64,000 nt of DNA from Chachezhania sediminis (GTDB lineage: Bacteria > Pseudomonadota > Alphaproteobacteria > Rhodobacterales > Rhodobacteraceae), in assembly GCF_009765275.1 (NCBI RefSeq), contig NZ_VOPH01000001.1:434001-498000 (forward strand). Direction: 5' to 3'. Positions within the stretch are counted from its first letter, which is position 1; every line of letters begins with the position of its first letter. The position numbers and the translations under genes are program-made. A model generated the notes under the pieces. It did no database searches. It worked only from the letters and a program-made list of their open reading frames with translations, and was not told the DNA's origin. This document shows positions 1-9,124 of the stretch, piece by piece.

Positions 1-31
1 ACACCCCTGAGGTATTTGAAGATCAAAGAAG
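1..31 (+). repeat. Dispersed repeat family B, partial copy B1
   Basis: The window opens with the end of a repeat seen five more times here (about 35577, 39921, 40086, 53601 and 53695). Its hallmark is GAGGTATTTGAAGAT followed by an AAGAAG tail. Bases 32-129 up to the permease start hold nothing I recognise. Confidence 0.6.
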
Positions 32-129
32 CGGGGGCGCCGGACATGGATTGGTAAGGGGTGCGGTGTATCGGGTGCGGATGCGATTTGATCATCCTTC
101 ATTCCGGATTTGCCGTGCGACGGGGCGGC

Positions 130-855
130 ATGGCTGAGCTACCGACCTGGCTTTGGGCGGCAGTGGCACTGGCGGCGTTCCTGCAGGCGGGCGGCGGCGC
201 GGGCTTCGGGCTTCTGGCGGTGCCGGCGCTGGTGGTTGCGGTCGGCGGGGCGGCGGCGATCCAGATCGCGCTGCTGCTGGGGCTGATCGTTGCGCTGGCG
301 CTTCTGCCGGCGGCGCTGCCCCATGTCGACCGGGGCATGCTGCGACAGCTTCTGGCGGGGATCGTACCGGGCGCTCTGCCGGGGGCGGCACTGCTGGCTC
401 TGATGCCCGGCAGCGCCTTGCCGGCTCTGGTGGCCTTCGGATTGCTGGCGGCCGCCGTGGTGTCGAGCGGGCTGGCCGCGCGGGTCGCCGGTGCGAAAGC
501 CGGGTCCATGCGGTTCCGGCTGGTGCTGGGGGCCACAACCGGGGCCATGGCGGGCGCATGCGCCCTGCCCGATCCGCCGCTGGCTGCCCTGCCCGCCGGG
601 CCCGGTGCGGCAGGTGCCCGGGTTGGGGCCACAAGACGCGCGGGCCTGGCCGCAGCCTTTCCCGCCGGCTTCCTGGCACAGGCGGCTGTCCACGGGGTCG
701 CGCCCGAAGTCTGGCTGGCCACCGCCGCACTGACCCCGGCCATGGGGCTGGGCGCCATGGCGGGCTTTGCCTACGGGCCGCGGGTGCCTGCGATCTATGA
801 CCCGCGGAACGTGACAGCCGCCCTTCTGCTGGGGGCCGTGGCGCTGGTGCTGTAA
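130..855 (+). CDS. TauE/SafE-like integral membrane permease
   Basis: The 241-residue product is almost entirely hydrophobic, with roughly seven to eight predicted membrane segments and a glycine-rich first helix (QAGGGAGFGLLAVPAL), as in the TauE/SafE (DUF81) anion exporter family. I chose the ATG at 130 (MAELPTWLWA) because translation from the upstream GTG at 61 adds a polar, non-conserved stretch. The gene ends five bases before the cobO stop on the other strand. Family members export sulfite, sulfoacetate or similar anions. Its place beside cobO suggests, but does not show, a link to cobalamin or metal metabolism. Substrate unknown. Confidence 0.7.
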   Translation: MAELPTWLWAAVALAAFLQAGGGAGFGLLAVPALVVAVGGAAAIQIALLLGLIVALALLPAALPHVDRGMLRQLLAGIVPGALPGAALLALMPGSALPALVAFGLLAAAVVSSGLAARVAGAKAGSMRFRLVLGATTGAMAGACALPDPPLAALPAGPGAAGARVGATRRAGLAAAFPAGFLAQAAVHGVAPEVWLATAALTPAMGLGAMAGFAYGPRVPAIYDPRNVTAALLLGAVALVL

Positions 856-859
856 GGGA

Positions 860-1471
860 TCAGAACTCGATCCCCTTCTGGGCCTTCACCCCGTCTCGGA
901 ACGGATGCTTGATCAGCGTCATTTCCGTGACCAGATCCGCGGCCTCGATCAGTTCCGGTTTCGCGTTGCGGCCGGTCAGCACGACGTGGGTCATCACAGG
1001 CTTCTCGGTCAGCAGAAAATCGACCACCTCGTCGATGTCCAGATAATCGTAGCGGAGCGCGATGTTGATCTCGTCCAGCAGAACGAAGCCGATCCCCGGG
1101 TCCAGGATCTGTTGCTTGGCGATTTCCCAGCCCTTGCGGGCCATCTCGATATCGCGGTCGCGGTCTTGGGTTTCCCAGGTGAAGCCTTCGCCCGTCACGA
1201 AGAAGCGGCATTCGGCGGCGAAGCGGGTGCGCAGGAATTCCGCTTCTCCCGACTGCCGGCCGCCCTTGATGAACTGGACCACCGCGACCGGGATGCCCCA
1301 GGCGATGGCCCGCATCACCATGCCGAAGCCCGAAGAGGACTTGCCCTTGCCAGGGCCGGTATGAACGACGATCAGGCCCTTCTCTTCGGTCTTGGTCGCC
1401 ATGATCCGGTCGCGCGCGGCCTTGATCTTCTGCATCTTCTGCTTGTGCCGTTCCGCCTGTTCGTCCACCAC
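860..1471 (-). CDS. cobO: Cob(I)yrinic acid a,c-diamide adenosyltransferase
   Basis: CobO transfers the 5'-deoxyadenosyl group of ATP to Co(I) corrinoids in the cytoplasm. The 203-residue product has the P-loop HTGPGKGKSSSGFG near residue 35 and the family blocks VVQFIKGG, DEINIAL and VVLTGRNA; the length is normal. I place the start at the GTG at 1471 (a second GTG follows at 1468), because AAGGGAAGG lies just upstream and homologues begin around this point; the reading frame is open much further upstream but that part is not protein-like. The leader is divergent from the B12-riboswitch operon, with a TTGACA on the + strand lying inside it. Confidence 0.93.
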   Translation of the reverse strand: MVDEQAERHKQKMQKIKAARDRIMATKTEEKGLIVVHTGPGKGKSSSGFGMVMRAIAWGIPVAVVQFIKGGRQSGEAEFLRTRFAAECRFFVTGEGFTWETQDRDRDIEMARKGWEIAKQQILDPGIGFVLLDEINIALRYDYLDIDEVVDFLLTEKPVMTHVVLTGRNAKPELIEAADLVTEMTLIKHPFRDGVKAQKGIEF

Positions 1472-1518
1472 GTATCGCCTTCCCTTGACATGTGCCGTCT
1501 GTCGGGCGCATTTGGGCC
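1472..1518 (+). promoter_or_regulatory. Candidate promoter of the cob operon
   Basis: A perfect TTGACA lies at 1485-1490. The matching -10 region around 1507-1513 is weak (GCATTT). A start near 1519 would fall exactly at the 5' edge of the riboswitch. The element overlaps the cobO leader on the other strand. Confidence 0.4.
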
Positions 1519-1714
1519 CGTGCTGGTGCCCGTTGTAAACGGGTGAAAAGGGAATGTGCAGACGGTTGCCGGTCAGGCCACCGCGAAGCGCAGCCGCCCC
1601 CGCGACCGTGACCGGAGAGGTCGCCCAGGAGCCACTGACAAGCGCGTCGGGAAGGCAGGGCGACCGCAGGTGCCGCAAGGCGCCGGGATCCGCAAGCCGG
1701 GAGACCTGCCAGCC
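1519..1714 (+). ncRNA. Cobalamin riboswitch (cob biosynthesis operon)
   Basis: Hallmarks of the adenosylcobalamin riboswitch appear in order: GGTGCC (1525-1530), AAAAGGGAATGTGC (about 1546-1559), a CCCCGCGACCGTGA core variant (1597-1610), the B12-box pieces GCCACTG (1631-1637) and CGGGAAGGC (1648-1656), and the 3' element GCCGGGAGACCTGCC (about 1696-1710). It lies about 125 bases upstream of the DUF1636 gene in the sense direction. Binding of B12 should lower expression of the downstream operon; whether it acts on transcription or translation is not clear from the sequence. Confidence 0.93.
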
Positions 1715-1836
1715 CAAGACGACGCGAACCGGGCGGGGTGTTCCGGTGTCGGGACGCTGTTGCCGGCCGATCCGGACCGATGCGCCCCGCCCTTCCCCCC
1801 GTCCCCAGGACAAAAGGCACCGGACCGGTGAACGAC

Positions 1837-2241
1837 ATGACCCATCCCGCGGCCAATGAGGCCCAGGACGACCGGCCGGCCCCGGTGGAGCTGCTGGTCT
1901 GCACCCGCTGCCGGCGCGGCACCGAAGCGACCGAGGACGGCGAACGCCCGGGCACAAGGCTTTTCGCGGCACTGGAAACCGGCGACCTGCCCGACGGCGT
2001 GACGCTGAAGCCGGTCGAATGCCTGCAGAACTGCGACAACGGTTGTTCCGTCGTGCTGCGCGGCGGGGCGACGCGGTGGACCTATGTCTATGGCAACCTG
2101 CATGAAGACCGGCATGCCGACCTGCTGCGCGAAGGCGCGGCCCTTTATCGCGATGCCGCCGACGGGCTGATCCCCTGGCGCGCACGCCCCGACCATTTCA
2201 AGAAGAACTGCATCGCCCGCATTCCCCCGCAGGAGACCTGA
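1837..2241 (+). CDS. DUF1636 predicted 2Fe-2S ferredoxin-like protein
   Basis: The 134-residue product carries CTRC near its N-terminus and CLQNCDNGC about 60 residues later. That cysteine spacing resembles thioredoxin-fold [2Fe-2S] ferredoxins and is the hallmark of DUF1636, a family often found in alphaproteobacterial cobalamin clusters. The first gene after the riboswitch, it ends just before cobW. I chose the ATG at 1837; an in-frame GTG at 1828 is an equal alternative because AGGACAAAAGG (1807-1817) serves both. A role in supplying electrons or handling metal for corrin synthesis is an inference. Confidence 0.85.
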   Translation: MTHPAANEAQDDRPAPVELLVCTRCRRGTEATEDGERPGTRLFAALETGDLPDGVTLKPVECLQNCDNGCSVVLRGGATRWTYVYGNLHEDRHADLLREGAALYRDAADGLIPWRARPDHFKKNCIARIPPQET

Positions 2242-2245
2242 GCCC

Positions 2246-3301
2246 ATGGCCGATCTGGAAAAACTCCCCGTCACCGTCATCACCGGCTTCCTTGGCTCCG
2301 GCAAGACGACGCTGATCCGTCACCTGATGCAGAACGCGGGCGGCAAGAAACTGGCCGTGGTGGTCAACGAATTCGGCGACGTGGGTGTCGATGGCGAGAT
2401 CCTGAAAAGCTGTGCCATCCCCGACTGCCCCGAAGAGAACATCGTCGAACTGGCCAATGGCTGCATCTGCTGCACCGTGGCCGACGATTTCATCCCGACG
2501 ATCGAGGCGCTGATGGCGATGGAGCCGCGGCCCGACCATATCGTGATCGAAACGTCCGGCCTGGCGCTGCCGAAACCGTTGCTGAAGGCCTTCGACTGGC
2601 CGGCGATCCGGTCGAAGATCACCGTCGACGGCGTGATTGCCGTGGCCGATGCCGAGGCCGTGGCCGCCGGCCGCTTTGCGCCCGACGTCGCGCGCGTGGA
2701 TGCCCAGCGGGCCGCCGATGACAGCCTGGACCACGAGACCCCACTGTCGGAGGTGTTCGAGGACCAGATTTCCTGCGCAGATATCGTGCTGCTGACCAAG
2801 CCCGACCTGGCAGGTGCCGAAGGGCTGGCCAAAGCCCGCGCGGTGATCGAGGCCGAAGCACCCCGTCCGCTGCCGATGGTCGAGGTGGCGGAGGGCGTCG
2901 TCGATGCCCGCGTGATCCTGGGGATCGGCGCTGCGGCCGAGGATGATCTGGCGGCGCGGCCCAGCCATCACGACGGGGCCGACGATCACGACCACGAGGA
3001 TTTCGACAGCGTCGTCATCGACCTGCCCGAAATCACGGACCCGGCAGATCTGGTCGCACGGATCGAACGGCTGGCGAAAGAACAGAAGATCCTGCGGGTC
3101 AAGGGCTATGCCGCCGTGGCGGGCAAGCCGATGCGCCTGCTGGTCCAGGCCGTGGGCGCGCGGGTGCGGCACCAGTTCGACCGGCCGTGGAAACCGGGCG
3201 AGGCGCGGGCCGGCCGCATGGTCGTGATCGCGGAACATAACGACATCGACACGGCCGCGATCCGCGCCGTCCTGGCACCGGAGGCCGTCGCGGCGCAGTA
3301 A
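2246..3301 (+). CDS. cobW: CobW-type metal-chaperone GTPase
   Basis: CobW belongs to the COG0523 G3E GTPases that deliver metal, here probably cobalt for CobN. The 351-residue product has the P-loop GFLGSGKTT near residue 15, the metal-binding CICC motif in NGCICCT near residue 75, the Walker B-like ETSG, and the nucleotide-specificity motif TKPD. A His/Asp-rich insert (HHDGADDHDHED) near residue 240 marks the boundary with the C-terminal CobW domain. Only four bases separate it from the DUF1636 stop, and cobN follows after 19 bases. Confidence 0.93.
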   Translation: MADLEKLPVTVITGFLGSGKTTLIRHLMQNAGGKKLAVVVNEFGDVGVDGEILKSCAIPDCPEENIVELANGCICCTVADDFIPTIEALMAMEPRPDHIVIETSGLALPKPLLKAFDWPAIRSKITVDGVIAVADAEAVAAGRFAPDVARVDAQRAADDSLDHETPLSEVFEDQISCADIVLLTKPDLAGAEGLAKARAVIEAEAPRPLPMVEVAEGVVDARVILGIGAAAEDDLAARPSHHDGADDHDHEDFDSVVIDLPEITDPADLVARIERLAKEQKILRVKGYAAVAGKPMRLLVQAVGARVRHQFDRPWKPGEARAGRMVVIAEHNDIDTAAIRAVLAPEAVAAQ

Positions 3302-3320
3302 GCGCCCGCGTTCCCCGCCC

Positions 3321-6300
3321 ATGCACGTCGTCTTCCGCGAAAGCCACGGTCTGGAAGAGACCGAGACACCGACGGATCTGGCCCAGGACCCGGCCGATCT
3401 GGTGGTGCTGTCGTTCTCGGACAGCGACCTGGGCGCTTTCGCGGCGGGATGGCATCGGGCGAAGGAGACGGGGCGTGTGCCGCCGCCTTCGCTGCGCTTG
3501 GCGAACCTGTCGGCGCTGAAGCACCCGCTGTCCGTCGATGTCTATGTCGAACAGACCCTGTCGGGCGCGAAGGGCATCCTGATCCGGCTGATTGGCGGCG
3601 CGCCCTACTGGGCCTACGGGCTGCAAAGCGTGGCCGCGCTGGCGCGCGCGCAGGGCATTGCACTGGCGGTGCTGCCCGCGGACGGGCGCGAGGATCCGCG
3701 GCTGGACGAGGTATCGACCCTGCCCGTCTCGACCCTGCGGCGGCTGGCGCATTTTTGCGATACGGGCGGCGCGGTGGCAGCGCAGGCAGCGCTTCAGCAA
3801 CTGGCGCTGGCCGCCGGGATCTATGCCCCGCCGGTCGCGGGCGCGAAGGCGCTTCCCGTGGTCGGGGCGTGGACGCCGGACGCCGGGGTGACGTGTCCGG
3901 CCGCCGCATCCCTGACGGCGCCCAGGCGCCTTATCCTGATCGCGTTCTACCGGGCCTACCTTTCGGCCGCCGACCTCGGTCCCGTGGAAGCGCTTTGGAA
4001 AGCGCTTCAGAGGCGGGGTTATACCCCGCTTGGCCTCTTCGCCCCGTCGCTCAAGGATCCGCAGGCCGCGGGCTGGCTTGCCCGGCAGGTCAGGACGCTG
4101 AAGCCCGTGGCCGTCGTCAACGCGACCGCCTTCTCGGGCAAGGGCGCGAATGGCGCCTCGCCGCTCGACGCCGCCGGCGTGCCGGTGTTCCAGGTGGCCT
4201 TGTCCACCGCCTCGCGGGATGCCTGGGCCGACTCCGACCGGGGACTTTCGCCGGCAGACCTGGCCATGCATGTCGTCCTGCCAGAGGTCGACGGACGCAT
4301 CTTTGCCGGCGTGGCGTCGTTCAAGGAGGCCGGCGCCCGCGATCCCGATCTGCAATTCGCCCGCACCGCCCACGAGGCAGAGCCGGACCGGATCGACGCC
4401 ATCGCCGACAGGATCGATGCCTGGACGACCCTGGCCGAGACACACGCAGCCGACCGGCGGGTGGCCATGGTCCTGTCGACCTATCCGGGCCGCGACTGGA
4501 ACATGGCCCATGCCGTGGGCCTGGACCCGCTCGCCTCGGTCGAAGCCATCCTGCGCGACATGAACGACGCGGGCTATGATGCTGCACTAGCAGGGGAAAT
4601 CGAGAGCAGACTTGGCGGAGAAACCATCGCCTGGCCGCTCGATACCTACCGGGAAACCCTCGCGTCGTTGCCCCGATCCCTGCAGGATCAGCTGGCACAG
4701 GCCTGGGGCGCGCCCGAGGACGATCCCGACATCACCGGCGGCGCCGTCCGCTTCCGCGCCATTCGGCAGGGAAAGACCCTGATCGCGCTGCAACCCGAAC
4801 GCGGGCGTCGGGCGCAGCGGGACGACGACTATCACGACCTGTCCCGCACGCCCCGGCATGGCTATGTCGCCTTCTACCTGTGGCTTCAAACCCAGGCCGA
4901 CGCGCTGGTTCATATCGGCGCCCATGGCACGCTGGAATGGCTGCCCGGCAAGGCCGTGGCCCTGTCGGCGGACTGCTGGCCCGAAGCGCTGACCGGCCGC
5001 CTGCCTGTGATCTACCCCTTCATCGTCAACGATCCGGGCGAAGCCGCGCAGGCCAAGCGCCGGATCGGCGCCGTGGCGCTGGGCCATGTCCCCCCGCCTC
5101 AGCGGGTTGCCGACACGCCCGACCGCTTTGCCCGGCTGGAATCGCTTCTGGACGAATTTTCCAACGCCGACGGGCTCGACCCGCGCCGCCGCGACCGGCT
5201 GCAGGCCGACATCCGCGCCGAGGCGCAGGCGCAGGGGGTCGAGGACGACCTGGGCCTGGACCGCGCCGCGTCGACCGCCGAGGCGATCACCCGGATCGAC
5301 CGCTTCGTCTGCGACGTGAAGGAAAGCCAGTTCGGCGACGGGTTGCATGTCTGGGGCCGCGCACCGGACACGGCCACCAGTTTCGACGTCACGGCATCGG
5401 CCGCCGCCGAACGGCAATCCCTGCTGGACGCGCTGGACGGCAAGCGCATTCCCGCCGGGCCCTCCGGATCGCCCTACCGCGGGCGGACGGACGTGCTGCC
5501 AACGGGGCGGAACCTCTTCACCACCGACCCGCGCACCGTGCCGACCCGCGCGGCCCACGCGCAGGGCGTGAAACTGGCGGAGGAACTGGTCCGCCGCCAC
5601 CTGCAGGACGAAGGCGACTGGCCCCGGGGGCTGGTGGTCGACCTTTGGGGCTCTGCCACCATGCGTACGGCGGGCGAGGAATTCGCCATGGCGCTGCACC
5701 TGATCGGCGTGAAGCCGGTCTGGGACAAGGGGTCGGAGCGTGTGTCCGGCCTTGAAGTCATCCCGCTGACAGAACTCGACCGGCCCCGGATCGACGTGAC
5801 CCTTCGTGTCTCCGGCCTGTTCCGGGACGTTTTCCCGACGCTTTCGGCCCTTTTCGCGCAGGCCGTCCGCGTGCTGGCCGACCGGGACGAGGCGCCGGAC
5901 TGGAACCCCTTCGCGGGCCAAAGCCAGACGACCCGCGTCTATGGCCCCGCGCCGGGCAGCTTCGGCCTGTCCATGGGCGAGGTCCTGGAAGACCTGACCG
6001 ACGATGCGCGCCGCCGCGCGGGCCAGGCGTGGCTGGACGCCAGCGCCTGGGCGCTGGACGGCGACACGGCGACGCAGGACCCGGAAGGGATCCGTGCCCG
6101 TGTCGCAGGCGCCGACAGCTTCGTCCACCTGCAGGACCTGCCCGAAACAGACCTTCTGCTGGCGGAAGACTATGCCGCGCACGAGGCGGGTTTTGCCGCC
6201 GCGCAGGGCATCGCGGGCGGTCAGGCGCGGCTTTACCACCTCGACAACACCGATCCGGCGCGTCCCGCGGCCAGAACGCTGGCCGAGGAAGTCGCCCGCG

Positions 6301-6626
6301 TCGTCCATGCCCGTGCCACCCAGCCCGCCTGGATCGCCGGGATGCGCCGACACGGTTTCCGCGGGGCCGCGGAAATCGCAGCAACGCTGGAACACATGGC
6401 GGCCTTTGCGCACCTGGCCGATGCGGTGGGCCCGCATCTTTTCGATGCGTACCATGATGCCACGGTGGGAAATCCGGACGTGACGTCCTTCATGGAAGAG
6501 GTTAACCCCGAAGCGCTGGCCCGGATGCGGGCACGCTTCGCGGCGCTTCATGCGGCGGGGCTTTGGCAGACCCGGCGGAATTCCATCCTGGCCGGGCTGG
6601 TTGATGTGGAGGCCCGGCAGGCATGA
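3321..6626 (+). CDS. cobN: Cobaltochelatase subunit CobN
   Basis: CobN is the large, corrin-binding subunit of the ATP-dependent aerobic cobaltochelatase, which inserts cobalt into hydrogenobyrinic acid a,c-diamide with CobS and CobT (not in this window). The 1101-residue product is related to magnesium chelatase BchH and somewhat shorter than the about 1250 residues of the classical Pseudomonas protein. Typical blocks include HIGAHGTLEWLPGK near residue 535 and the C-terminal TVGNPDVTSFMEEVNPEA. The start MHVVFRESHGL is family-like although the ribosome binding site is weak. Its stop overlaps the cobG start (ATGA). Confidence 0.96.
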   Translation: MHVVFRESHGLEETETPTDLAQDPADLVVLSFSDSDLGAFAAGWHRAKETGRVPPPSLRLANLSALKHPLSVDVYVEQTLSGAKGILIRLIGGAPYWAYGLQSVAALARAQGIALAVLPADGREDPRLDEVSTLPVSTLRRLAHFCDTGGAVAAQAALQQLALAAGIYAPPVAGAKALPVVGAWTPDAGVTCPAAASLTAPRRLILIAFYRAYLSAADLGPVEALWKALQRRGYTPLGLFAPSLKDPQAAGWLARQVRTLKPVAVVNATAFSGKGANGASPLDAAGVPVFQVALSTASRDAWADSDRGLSPADLAMHVVLPEVDGRIFAGVASFKEAGARDPDLQFARTAHEAEPDRIDAIADRIDAWTTLAETHAADRRVAMVLSTYPGRDWNMAHAVGLDPLASVEAILRDMNDAGYDAALAGEIESRLGGETIAWPLDTYRETLASLPRSLQDQLAQAWGAPEDDPDITGGAVRFRAIRQGKTLIALQPERGRRAQRDDDYHDLSRTPRHGYVAFYLWLQTQADALVHIGAHGTLEWLPGKAVALSADCWPEALTGRLPVIYPFIVNDPGEAAQAKRRIGAVALGHVPPPQRVADTPDRFARLESLLDEFSNADGLDPRRRDRLQADIRAEAQAQGVEDDLGLDRAASTAEAITRIDRFVCDVKESQFGDGLHVWGRAPDTATSFDVTASAAAERQSLLDALDGKRIPAGPSGSPYRGRTDVLPTGRNLFTTDPRTVPTRAAHAQGVKLAEELVRRHLQDEGDWPRGLVVDLWGSATMRTAGEEFAMALHLIGVKPVWDKGSERVSGLEVIPLTELDRPRIDVTLRVSGLFRDVFPTLSALFAQAVRVLADRDEAPDWNPFAGQSQTTRVYGPAPGSFGLSMGEVLEDLTDDARRRAGQAWLDASAWALDGDTATQDPEGIRARVAGADSFVHLQDLPETDLLLAEDYAAHEAGFAAAQGIAGGQARLYHLDNTDPARPAARTLAEEVARVVHARATQPAWIAGMRRHGFRGAAEIAATLEHMAAFAHLADAVGPHLFDAYHDATVGNPDVTSFMEEVNPEALARMRARFAALHAAGLWQTRRNSILAGLVDVEARQA

Positions 6627-7762
6627 GCGTGGAACCGCAGGTCAAGGGATGGTGCCCCGGCGCGCACCGGCCGATGCTGTCGGGCGACGGGCTTGTGGTA
6701 CGGGTCCGCCCACGTGCCGGCCGGCTGGAACGCGATCAGGCCGTGGCGCTGGCGGGCCTTGCGCTGCGCTTCGGCAACGGCACGCTAGACCTGACCAGCC
6801 GCGCCAACCTGCAGATCCGCGGCGTGGCGGAAGACCGGTTCCCGGACCTGCTGTCGGCACTGGCCGATCTCGACCTGCTGGACGAAGACGCAGAGATCGA
6901 AAGCCGCCGCAACATCATCGTCACCCCCTTCCGCGAACTGGGCGATCTGACCGACCGCCTGGCCGAGGCGCTGGCCCGCGCGCTGCCGCGCTTTCCGGCC
7001 CTCCCCGCCAAGATCGGCATGGTCGTCGACACCGGTCCCGCGCGGGTGCTGACGGAGGCCTCGGCCGATTTCCGTCTGGAACGGTCCCGCGAAGGCGGGC
7101 TGATCCTGCGGGCCGATGGAGCCGACCTGGGGACCGAAGTCACCGAACAGAGTGCCGTCGATGCCGTAGTCGACATGGCCCATTGGCTGGCACAGCGCGT
7201 CACCGCCTCTCGCCGGCGGATGCACGCCGTGCTGGCGGTCGACCCCGAAGGCTATCCCGGCGCCCGCACGCCCGCCGCACCCGCGGCCCCGGCCCAATTC
7301 CCCGGCGCCGTGGCGCAGGGGAGCCTGGTGGGCGCGCCCTTCGGGCAGCTGCCGGCCGAAGCGCTCGCCCGGCTTTTGAACCACACCGCCACCACCGGCC
7401 TGCGCCTGACGCCCTGGCGGATGTTCCTGCTGGAAGGCGTGGCCGTGCCCTATCCGGCCGACGAAGCCGGCTTTGTCACCCGTCCCGGCGATCCGCTGCT
7501 GGCGGCCGATGCCTGCCCCGGCGCGCCGTATTGCCCTTCTGCCTCGGTAGAAACCCGCGGCTTTGCCCGCAGCCTGGCACCCCATGTCACCGGCGGCCTG
7601 CACGTGTCGGGCTGCGCCAAGGGTTGCGCCCGCGCGCGCCCGGCCGGTGTTACGCTGGTCGGCCGCAATGGGCGCTTCGACCTGGTCCGCCAGGGCCATG
7701 CCTGGGACGAACCCGAACTGCTGGACCTTACCCCGGACCAGATCCTGAAGACCCTCATCTGA
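6623..7762 (+). CDS. cobG: Precorrin-3B synthase CobG
   Basis: CobG is the oxygen-using enzyme that makes precorrin-3B, and marks the aerobic route to cobalamin. The 379-residue product belongs to the nitrite/sulfite reductase family: the ferredoxin-like half contains LDLTSRANLQIRG, and the C-terminal half has the Fe-S cluster motif CPGAPYC...SGCAKGC (C-x5-C and C-x3-C) near residues 295-335. It overlaps the cobN stop by four bases, indicating translational coupling. Confidence 0.95.
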   Translation: MSVEPQVKGWCPGAHRPMLSGDGLVVRVRPRAGRLERDQAVALAGLALRFGNGTLDLTSRANLQIRGVAEDRFPDLLSALADLDLLDEDAEIESRRNIIVTPFRELGDLTDRLAEALARALPRFPALPAKIGMVVDTGPARVLTEASADFRLERSREGGLILRADGADLGTEVTEQSAVDAVVDMAHWLAQRVTASRRRMHAVLAVDPEGYPGARTPAAPAAPAQFPGAVAQGSLVGAPFGQLPAEALARLLNHTATTGLRLTPWRMFLLEGVAVPYPADEAGFVTRPGDPLLAADACPGAPYCPSASVETRGFARSLAPHVTGGLHVSGCAKGCARARPAGVTLVGRNGRFDLVRQGHAWDEPELLDLTPDQILKTLI

Positions 7763-7772
7763 GACGACACCG

Positions 7773-8402
7773 ATGCCCTACGCCTATGAAACAGACGGAG
7801 CGGCGATCTATCGCCAGTCCTTCGCCACCATCCGCGCCGAGGCCGACCTGGCCCGCTTCGACAAGGACGAGGAACAGGTCGCCGTCCGCATGATCCATGC
7901 CGCGGGCATGGTCGGGCTGGAGACCTTCGTGAAGTTCTCGCCCGGTTTCGTGACCGCCGCGCGCGCCGCGATGGAGGCCGGCGCACCGATCCTCTGCGAT
8001 GCGCGGATGGTGTCCGAAGGGGTGACCCGCAAACGCCTGCCGGCCGACAATCCCGTGATCTGCACCCTGCAGGATCCGTCCGTGCCGGACCTTGCGGCGC
8101 AAATGTCGAACACCCGCTCTGCCGCCGCGCTGGAACTGTGGCGGCCGCATCTGGCAGGGGCTGTTGTGGCCATCGGCAATGCGCCGACGGCGCTGTTTCA
8201 CCTGCTGAACATGCTGGAAGACCCGGACTGCCCGCGCCCCGCGGCGATCATCGGTTGCCCCGTGGGCTTTGTCGGCGCCGCCGAAAGCAAGGACGCCCTG
8301 TGGGACGCGCAACCGGTGCCGTCCTGCATCGTCGAAGGCCGCCTGGGCGGCAGCGCGATCACGGTCGCGGCCATCAACGCCATCGCGAGCCGCGCGGAAT
8401 GA
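7773..8402 (+). CDS. cobH: Precorrin-8X methylmutase
   Basis: CobH moves a methyl group from C11 to C12 to give hydrogenobyrinic acid. The 209-residue length is normal. Family blocks seen are AVRMIHAAGMVGL near residue 40, DARMVSEGV near residue 75, IGNAPTALF and GCPVGFVGAAESK. The catalytic histidine is that of RMIHAAG. It lies ten bases after cobG and its stop overlaps the cobI start. Confidence 0.96.
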   Translation: MPYAYETDGAAIYRQSFATIRAEADLARFDKDEEQVAVRMIHAAGMVGLETFVKFSPGFVTAARAAMEAGAPILCDARMVSEGVTRKRLPADNPVICTLQDPSVPDLAAQMSNTRSAAALELWRPHLAGAVVAIGNAPTALFHLLNMLEDPDCPRPAAIIGCPVGFVGAAESKDALWDAQPVPSCIVEGRLGGSAITVAAINAIASRAE

Positions 8403-9124
8403 CCGGCACGATCCACGGCGTGGGCCTGGGCCCGGGCGCCCAGGACCTTCTCAGCGTCCGGGCCGACCGCCTTGTGCGCGGCACGAAGCACATCGCCTTC
8501 TTCCGCAAGGCCGGGCGCGCCGGGCAGGCCCGGCAGATCGTCAACGGCATGTTGCGCGAGGATGCGGTCGAGCACGCTATGGAATATCCGGTCACGACAG
8601 AAATCCCGGTGACCGATCCCCGCTACAACGCGATGCTGTCCGCCTTCTATGCCGACTGGACCAAGCGCCTGACAAAGCTGTCGGAATCGGGCGAGGACAT
8701 CGTCGTTCTGTGCGAAGGCGATCCGTTCTTCTACGGCTCCTTCATGCACCTTCATTCCCGACTGAAGGGCAAGGTGCCGCTGCAGGTCGTGCCCGCGATC
8801 ACCGGCATGTCGGCTGCCTGGACCGCGACGGACATGCCTGTCACCTGGGGCGACGACGTCCTGACCGTGCTGATGGCGACCCTGCCCGAGGAATCGCTGG
8901 CCGCACGCATGGAAGAGGCCGACGCCATCGTCGTGATGAAGTTGGGCCGGACGCTGGACAAGGTGCGGCGCGCGCTGCGGAAGGCCCGGCGTTACGATGA
9001 TGCCTGGCTGATCCAGTACGCGGCGATGCCGAACCAGACCGTCGCCCGACTGGCCGAAACCGAAGGCCAGCCCACGCCATATTTTTCGATCATCGTGGTT
9101 CACGGACAGGGGCGCCGGCCATGA
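8399..9124 (+). CDS. cobI: Precorrin-2 C20-methyltransferase
   Basis: CobI methylates C20 of precorrin-2 with S-adenosylmethionine. The 241-residue product is a class III tetrapyrrole methylase with the N-terminal loop GVGLGPGAQDLL, the CEGDPFFYGSF block near residue 102, and PAITGMSAAW. I start at the ATG at 8399, which overlaps the cobH stop as ATGA; the longer upstream frame is antisense-like noise within cobH. Its own stop overlaps the cobJ start in the same way. Confidence 0.95.
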   Translation: MTGTIHGVGLGPGAQDLLSVRADRLVRGTKHIAFFRKAGRAGQARQIVNGMLREDAVEHAMEYPVTTEIPVTDPRYNAMLSAFYADWTKRLTKLSESGEDIVVLCEGDPFFYGSFMHLHSRLKGKVPLQVVPAITGMSAAWTATDMPVTWGDDVLTVLMATLPEESLAARMEEADAIVVMKLGRTLDKVRRALRKARRYDDAWLIQYAAMPNQTVARLAETEGQPTPYFSIIVVHGQGRRP

